Shown: one piece after another, positions 58,094 through 64,000 of the stretch
How the letters are laid out: each line of letters opens with the position of its first letter
Position numbering within the stretch: position 1 is the stretch's first letter
Assembly (NCBI GenBank): GCA_905331475.1
Contig: CAJNYU010003079.1
Span: 87,828-151,827 of the forward strand
Length of the DNA stretch: 64,000 bases
Direction of reading: 5' to 3'
DNA from: Rotaria socialis
Taxonomy: Eukaryota; Rotifera; Eurotatoria; Philodinida; Philodinidae
The notes under the pieces: generated by a model
What the model saw: the letters and a program-made list of their open reading frames with translations, nothing else
The model's database searches: none
What the model was told of the DNA's origin: nothing
Made by a program: the position numbers and the translations under genes

Positions 58094-60403
58094 AAGATAG
58101 AACTGATTAATTATCTTCAATAGGTTGATAAACTTAGACAACATTCAGGGAAAAGTTTGTATGTTGCTTTTTTTCTGGTTTTCTTTGTCTATGATGTGAA
58201 ATAAACATATTTTTCATTTCGTTACTATCATTTTTTTTTCTTATGTTTTATAAAGCCAAGCTACATCAACTAAAGCAATACTATTGTTCAGTTATTCTTT
58301 GTCGTTAAAAATATGGAAGATTTTCCAAATTTCGAACAATGTATATCAAAGTAATAAATTTTCTCCATTATAAATTCATTGGAGTAACTATTCTTTAATA
58401 TGAAGTGTATAGTTTATGTAATGATAAGTACGTTTATAGCTGAATGCTTTGAAAGTAAGGAAATAATTTGAATAAGCTCTTTATATGAGGTCAAACAGAG
58501 TGCTTCTAAAATCTCATAAAAGTAGAATTCTATCTGAATCTTTACAAGTATAGATTTATTTGGAAAAAAATTATACTTAGAAATAATTTATTACTTCCAC
58601 AAGTTTATTCTAGAATGATACTTCAACAATAATCCAGTTGCAATACGAGCTCGAATATTTTACTTTAGTCAGTTACTTTAGGCGACCGTACAGTTGCGAT
58701 TATTCACCTTTTGCATCTACTAGAGACGTTTTGTTTTCATCCATTTGCGACTAAAGAAAAATAAACAACCCATCATTTTTTTCACTAACTTACCATAGAT
58801 TTGATTCAGTCGAATGATTTTGGACGATAATTTATAGAAAAAAAGCTATTATTGAACTTGATTAAATTAATTTTTTTATCTTTTATGTAGTTCTAATCCA
58901 ATTTAGTAAAACGATATTGAAAGAGAGGCTGTATATATGTATTTGATCCAAATCTAAGAAGATTATCATAATTTGAATGATTCAGAAAAGAAAATATTTT
59001 TTCATCGTTGTAAAATAGATCTGTTTATAATAAAAATTTTGATTTTTATACTAGATCAATAGTTGCACTATTTTCAAAACATATATTTTCTAATAATCTG
59101 AAACAATCAAAATAACATAATTTAATAAAGGTGAAAACGTTTTTTGTAATAGTGATTTATTTTTAGCGAATAAAAATTGTGTTAGGTTTGAGAACTCACG
59201 AGGAAAATTTTAATTAGGAGTTTCCATTTGAAATTATCAGCAGATTTACAAACAATTCAATCCCATAACTTCTTGCTATCAAATATAAGAAACACAATTT
59301 GTGAGAATCAGAGTAGTTGCATATGAAAATGAGAAACATTCACTTGGTCGGTCTTATTATGATAGTAGTTAAGGAGATTTCAATGGGGAAAAGCGGATCC
59401 CGATTGGCCGATAGGATCCACAAGAATTCAATACGATTAATGAGCATGCATCAATATTTTGAACGAATTACACGTGATAAGGGTATCAATATGAATTGAT
59501 TAATTGTTATTGAATATTTAAATACAAGGACTATATGTTACTTTTGATTTGAAATAACATTCAATTTGTTTTTCTTTTCTTTACTTGTAATTTTGACGAT
59601 GAAATAATTAATTTTATGTCAAATAATATTATTTAACATTTTCGATTTATTATAAAGTTAAGTATTTTATTAATTTTCTCTACGGTACGAAAATTTGATA
59701 ATCAACTCTTAAAGATTGCAGTTATGTTAAGAGAATTGACATAGAAAATGATTCGTTATATAAACGTTTAAAATAAAATTTACTGCACCATTTTTTTAGA
59801 GAATGTGGATTTTCATCAAAAATATTTTTAAATAAAGCATCGTCACTTAGTTCGAAAGTCAGAAAAATTTTAATCAAAGTTTCGAAAGGTATTTTTTTTG
59901 ATTTATAGCTATTATTCATTATCTATTGACAGTGCAGATGGATGGGAAGAGACGATGCCAATATATTTCAAAACTTTCTTTATTTGAATGTAACTTTCTC
60001 TTTATTTAAGCAGCTTAGATTGGAAATCAATTGAGAATAGGTGATTTTCAGGAGTCATTATCTTATGGCCAATGTTATATAAAATAACGTACAACATGTT
60101 TAAAAAGAGAAATAGGGGTTCTTCTCCAGATCGGTTTACAGGATTTATTGTCCGTTGGTTGCCTCGAGGAATAGAAATGAACAGAAAAATATTTATCGCA
60201 ATCAACTATGCATATTTAGAAAAAAAGAGAATTCGAGCAAATATATGAGAGAATAAAAAAAAGAATAAGGAATTGATTAATAAATAAATCAAAAAAGATG
60301 AATGGACGTTCAACTTTTTGGTGGACGCTGAAAATATATAAGTCCAGGAGCTTTTAAGAATGATAGAATGTCGAGACGACCTTCATCGTGTTAACGTTTG
60401 AGC
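58094..60403. other. Intergenic, no gene seen
   Basis: Long AT-rich stretch after the elongase. No exon with similarity and no RNA gene recognised. Confidence 0.5.
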
Positions 60404-60709
60404 TATACCTAGGTCGATCGTTCCAGTCACCGGATACGATAGGCACCGGCCGGAAAGATCCGCAAAAATCACCGTATTCCGGAGAAAAACGCGGGAAGTC
60501 GCTGGAACGCGGAAGCAGTATTCTGGTCGGAAAATTTTCGGAGTGTTCCCCAATGATTTTCTGTCAGTTCCTGCTGGAAAGCATTAGAAGTTGACCAGAA
60601 TCCACCGGAAGAAAATCCGAGAATTTACGACCGGAATACTGCTTCCATTTTCCAGCGATTTCCTGTGTTTTCCGGTCGTTTTCCGCCGTACCGCAACGAC
60701 CTGGGTATA
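60404..60709. mobile_element. 306-bp GC-rich foldback element (MITE-like)
   Basis: The ends TATACCTAGGTCG (from 60404) and CGACCTGGGTATA (to 60709) are inverted copies with one mismatch, flanked by or containing TA dinucleotides, as in TA-targeting elements. The interior is also self-complementary: GGAAGCAGTATTC (60511-60523) pairs with GAATACTGCTTCC (60634-60646), and the flanking GTCGCTGG pairs roughly with CCAGCGATT. Repeated CCGGAAA and CCGGTCG words give a GC content far above the surroundings. There is no long coding frame beyond a chance one. Probably a non-autonomous DNA transposon that folds into one long hairpin. Confidence 0.6.
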
Positions 60710-61879
60710 ACTACAAAAATCACATCATCTGACTTTCACTTTGATACAAGTTTATTCATGAGTATATTGTATAATGAACAAAGATATGCTAATTTTAACT
60801 TTATAAATAAATCTTAAGCAAAAATAATGGCACACGAAAAATATTTAAATTAACCATTAGTATAAAGAAAAAATAAAATAGACTAATTAAGAATGTTCTC
60901 TTTATTAGAATTCTTCAAACTATCGTCAACATCGAGACATAATTGTTTAGGAATTGTGCAGATTGATTCTTCAGAAGATACTGTTGTCGATGACATTGAT
61001 GCTATTCATTCCTTATTTCGGGTTTTTCCGGAGTCGGAGTCGGAATTTTTTTTTCGGAATCGGGTAGTGTTTAGGAATTAAAAAGTGCGACTTCACTGAT
61101 CCCTACTGGCGAGACATTTCTTGCCTCACCAGCCAAGATTCTGTCTACACGAATCTTCCAGAAAGATAATATTTGTTTTTTCAGACAAGAATCTTGTCTG
61201 ATGTTCCAGAAAAACAAGAATCTGGACAGATCGAAGTCAAGATCGTCGACTAGCGTAAGCAGAAAAAAAATCTCCTTCCAATCAATTCATTTCTTCTTAT
61301 GTCGTTTTAGTTCATCTCGATTTTACCAACAGCAAAGTAAGTATAATTACTTTCTCATTCTTTTGTCTTCATTGTCTTATTCCAAAAAAATAAAATTAAT
61401 CTGATATTTTTATGTTTTACTTCCATTCAACAATTCAATTAAATCAAAACGAACACAAATGTAAGTAATTATATATTTCTCATTCTTGTTCTTTATTTTT
61501 TCTAACTCCGTTTTTTTGATTTTTAAAAAAAGCATTCTTCAAATAACTCAAAAATTTTCTTTTCATTCCACTAATAAATATTTTATGAAAATAATACAAA
61601 TTTTATTTTTGATTACAATAATAAATATTTTCAAAAACACAATTTATTTTTCACTTTAATAATTAATATATTTTGCGAAAAATAATTTTTATTTAGTTCA
61701 TTTCTTTTCATTTAATAAATAAATAAATAAAAGAAGAAAAGAAACATATGACGCATTTTTTATATTTGAGCTTTTTTCTTTTCCTTTAAACGAAAGAGTA
61801 AAAGAAAATTTCTTTTTTTTGTTCATTTATTTCAAAGTATAGAAAAAAAAACGAGCAAAGAAAAAACAATTCACAAGTC
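60710..61879. other. Intergenic with repeat fragments
   Basis: Contains a GGAGTCGGAGTCGGAATTT-type repeat fragment near 61030-61065 and, at about 61181-61199, a near-perfect palindrome around CAAGAATCTTG. Neither can be assigned to an element family. The rest is AT-rich. Confidence 0.35.
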
Positions 61880-62793
61880 TTATTCGATAGAAAATCGTTG
61901 AACACGAGCATTATTCGCATCGGCGACATAGAGATTACCATGTCGATCGAAAGACAAACCAATGGGGTAGTGGAACTGATTTTCTCCTGCTCCTTTGTCA
62001 TTTTCACCCACAACTACAGTGCCTTGTTTCTTGTCTCCTTGAGTCCAACGCACTACACGATTATTCCAGAAGTCGGCTACATAGAGTGCACCCAACGTAT
62101 CAACGAAGATTCCATTAGGACCATACAGTTGTGTCAGAGAACTCCCTGCGCCTTGTCCTCCAGCAATCACAATACCTTCTTTTGCACCTTCCACCCATTT
62201 CATTACACGGTGATTGTTGTTGTCTGATACGTAGACAGTCTGTTGTCGATCGACAAAGAGATATGTCGGCCAGTTGAGTTGATTGAGTCCAGCACCTTTA
62301 CCATTACCACCAGCTACGAGAGTGCCATTCTTCTCACCCAATTGATATCGTCTTACTTCATGTTTTTCGCCGTCAGAAACGTAAAGATATCTCTGATCAT
62401 CCATTGCCAATCGATAACAATCGATGTTGTCGATGAGTATTTCACCTTGTGTTGCACCACTACGACGAGGCCATCGTACAACTCGTCGATTCCCATAATC
62501 ACAAATAATGAGACTATCCGTCTCTTTGTCAATTAATACATCAGTTGGACGATCCAATTGATGTAATCCATTTCCTTTGCCTTGGCCACCAGCAACAACT
62601 TGTCCATTCGTTGTATCACCGTTCTTCCATTGCATGATACGATTATTCCCCCAGTCAGCAATAACCACTGTTTGATCATCATCAACGAGGAGACCTTCAG
62701 GCCACGTGAGTTGATTAGTGGCATCCCCACTCCGGTTACCTCCAGCAATAGTTACACCATTCTGCTTCCATGTAGCATTAGCAGGAATATTAA
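61880..62793 (-). CDS. NHL-repeat beta-propeller protein (3' exon; 5' end unresolved)
   Basis: One open exon of 914 nt encodes about 304 residues with six NHL repeats, each ending in a pattern like VADWGNNRIMQW, ICDYGNRRVVRW, VSDNNNHRVMKW or VADFWNNRVVRW, with VAGGxGKG between blades. Six repeats are what a closed six-bladed propeller needs. The exon begins after a TTCTAG acceptor at phase 1 (reading VNIPANATWKQNGVTIAGG). A possible upstream exon at 63390-63327 (starting MDIYDVFVHVKW and ending at a GTATAG donor in the right phase) is weak, so signal peptide and full length are unknown. NHL propellers bind proteins or RNA; many rotifer copies are secreted or membrane-attached. No RING or B-box is visible. 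Confidence 0.85.
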
Positions 62794-64000
62794 CTAGAAG
62801 AGAAAGCGGATAAGAATCAGATGAGATCTCTTTCTAGAGTATAGCTAGTATGATTCTCCCAACTTTGGTCGAAAATATAAAAATGTCGAAAGATTCCATA
62901 GTTTAAGAGTATAAATCTGATGGAATTTATGATATCCATCTATTTTTCATAACGATGCCATTGGAAGTCACTTTTAGCCGAGTGATATTCAGTTATATTC
63001 TATTATTGGTAGACTATATTAATTCCGTCCGTTACGGTAAATTAGACAGAACTATTCAATAAGAACTAGTATAGTCAGTATACACTGTAAATTGTTTTGA
63101 AATTCTACTTTTTAGAAAATCGACTTTAAATAAACTAAAGCATTCGTCGAATTTTTATTATTCATTTTCGTCGAATTTTAAATATTTAGAAAATGCTTGA
63201 TTTTTTAAATTATAGAAATTCAATTGCAATCTTATAGAAAAATCAAGATAAATTCTACAACAATTAAAACATCATGAGTGCATTCATTATTTTCTCTGCT
63301 AGCTCTAGCGAGCAGATCAACTATACCTTTCTTTTCGAATCCACATGAGTCAGTCCATTTTACATGAACAAACACATCATATATATCCATTTATTTCTTA
63401 TTCACGAAAAGAATATTGCAAATAAAAAATTTTCTCACCACAAAATAGATATTTATAATCATTTATTGGGTGTGGAATTATACATGAACTCTGATATTAT
63501 ATTATATTGCATTTAACATTATGAGTATATCGTATTTCAAGTCATTTTTTCTTGATCGCAATATTTAGACTCTTTTTTCTTAGAAAATTTTAGTTTATAT
63601 CATTAATTTTTATCTATCATCAGTTTAGAATCATATAGATCAGATTGCTGAAGACAATAACTAGTTGTTTGTCTTGAAGATAAAATCTTATTATATTCTC
63701 TATACATTTGAAATTGAAAATTACTTATTTCTATCTTATTGAGTTCGTATGGACTTTTCTAGAATATCTTTCATTATACTCTATAATGTATTTTCTAGTT
63801 TACAGTATACTATACCGTTGCATACATTTACAAAGATGACGTCACTTAACATATCATCAAGCCGCAACACCCAAAATATCCACTTCATCACCTCAAACAA
63901 ATGTCAACCGTTATCATGGTAGTGAATGATTACATATATAAGTTTAATAAAAAATAAACGTGGGTGTAGCATTACAAAAACGAATCGACACACCCGCATA
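62794..64000. other. Region upstream of the NHL gene
   Basis: AT-rich; should contain the missing 5' exon(s) and promoter of the NHL gene. A TGACGTCA palindrome occurs at 63838-63845, but single 8-mers of this kind arise by chance. No other gene seen. Confidence 0.4.

Noticed and set aside
60893-61081. Possible transposase remnant (acidic frame followed by a GGAGTCGGAGTCGG repeat)
   Set aside because: The peptide is too short and matches no transposase motif I can name; noted only as repeat-like.
63838-63845. TGACGTCA CRE-like palindrome upstream of the NHL gene
   Set aside because: A similar site sits in a DRC11 intron (about 11598-11605); an isolated 8-mer is expected by chance and cannot support a regulatory claim.

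Overview
This is a eukaryotic, AT-rich nuclear segment from a small invertebrate. Nearly every gene is split by short introns (mostly about 50-70 nt, GT-AG), and the gene set is animal: a C2H2 regulator of the ZNF423/ZNF521 family, KSR, a PRKX-type kinase, the ciliary protein DRC11, MOSPD2 and an ELOVL6-like elongase. The short introns, an NHL-repeat propeller, a secreted App1-type phosphatase and decaying duplicates together suggest a bdelloid rotifer (Rotaria/Adineta-like). That assignment is inference; no marker gene proves it. I joined exons by hand. For every recognised gene whose two ends are both visible, the joined length is an exact multiple of three, which supports the models.

Layout. 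1-5.5 kb: no gene seen; an inverted repeat at the window edge. 5.56-8.34 (+): PRKX/PKA-like kinase. 9.07-12.79 (-): DRC11 (IQCA1), head to head with 13.48-20.78 (+): KSR scaffold pseudokinase, which carries two alternative exons for the first half of its C1 zinc finger and a 112-bp hAT-like MITE in an intron. 21.56-24.60 (-): type I-like PIP5K, head to head with 25.24-27.49 (+): CCDC177-like coiled-coil protein. 28.48-29.69 (+): CCCH zinc finger fused to a sulfotransferase-like domain. 30.70-31.84 (+): truncated CRAL-TRIO paralog of MOSPD2, followed by the full MOSPD2 at 33.76-37.33 (+). 37.3-41.0: no gene seen. 41.01-46.65 (-): ZNF423/ZNF521-like protein with an N-terminal MSRRKQ motif, head to head with 47.80-50.14 (+): low-complexity C19orf44-like protein. 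51.1-53.4: tandem duplicate of a very small gene, the first copy partly decayed. 54.43-55.72 (+): secreted App1-like phosphatidate phosphatase. 57.14-58.09 (+): ELOVL6-like elongase. 58.1-61.9: no gene; a 300-bp GC-rich foldback element. 61.88-62.79 (-), probably continuing upstream: NHL propeller.

The genes are not an operon. Three head-to-head pairs probably share promoter regions. PIP5K, MOSPD2, App1 and ELOVL6 touch lipid metabolism or lipid-binding contacts, and KSR and PRKX are signalling proteins, but nothing in the sequence shows that they act together. Most intergenic DNA shows no coding signal. The points most worth a second look are the duplicated C1 exon in KSR, the paired 30-codon micro-ORFs at 51-53 kb, the CCCH-sulfotransferase fusion, and the two GC-rich foldback elements.
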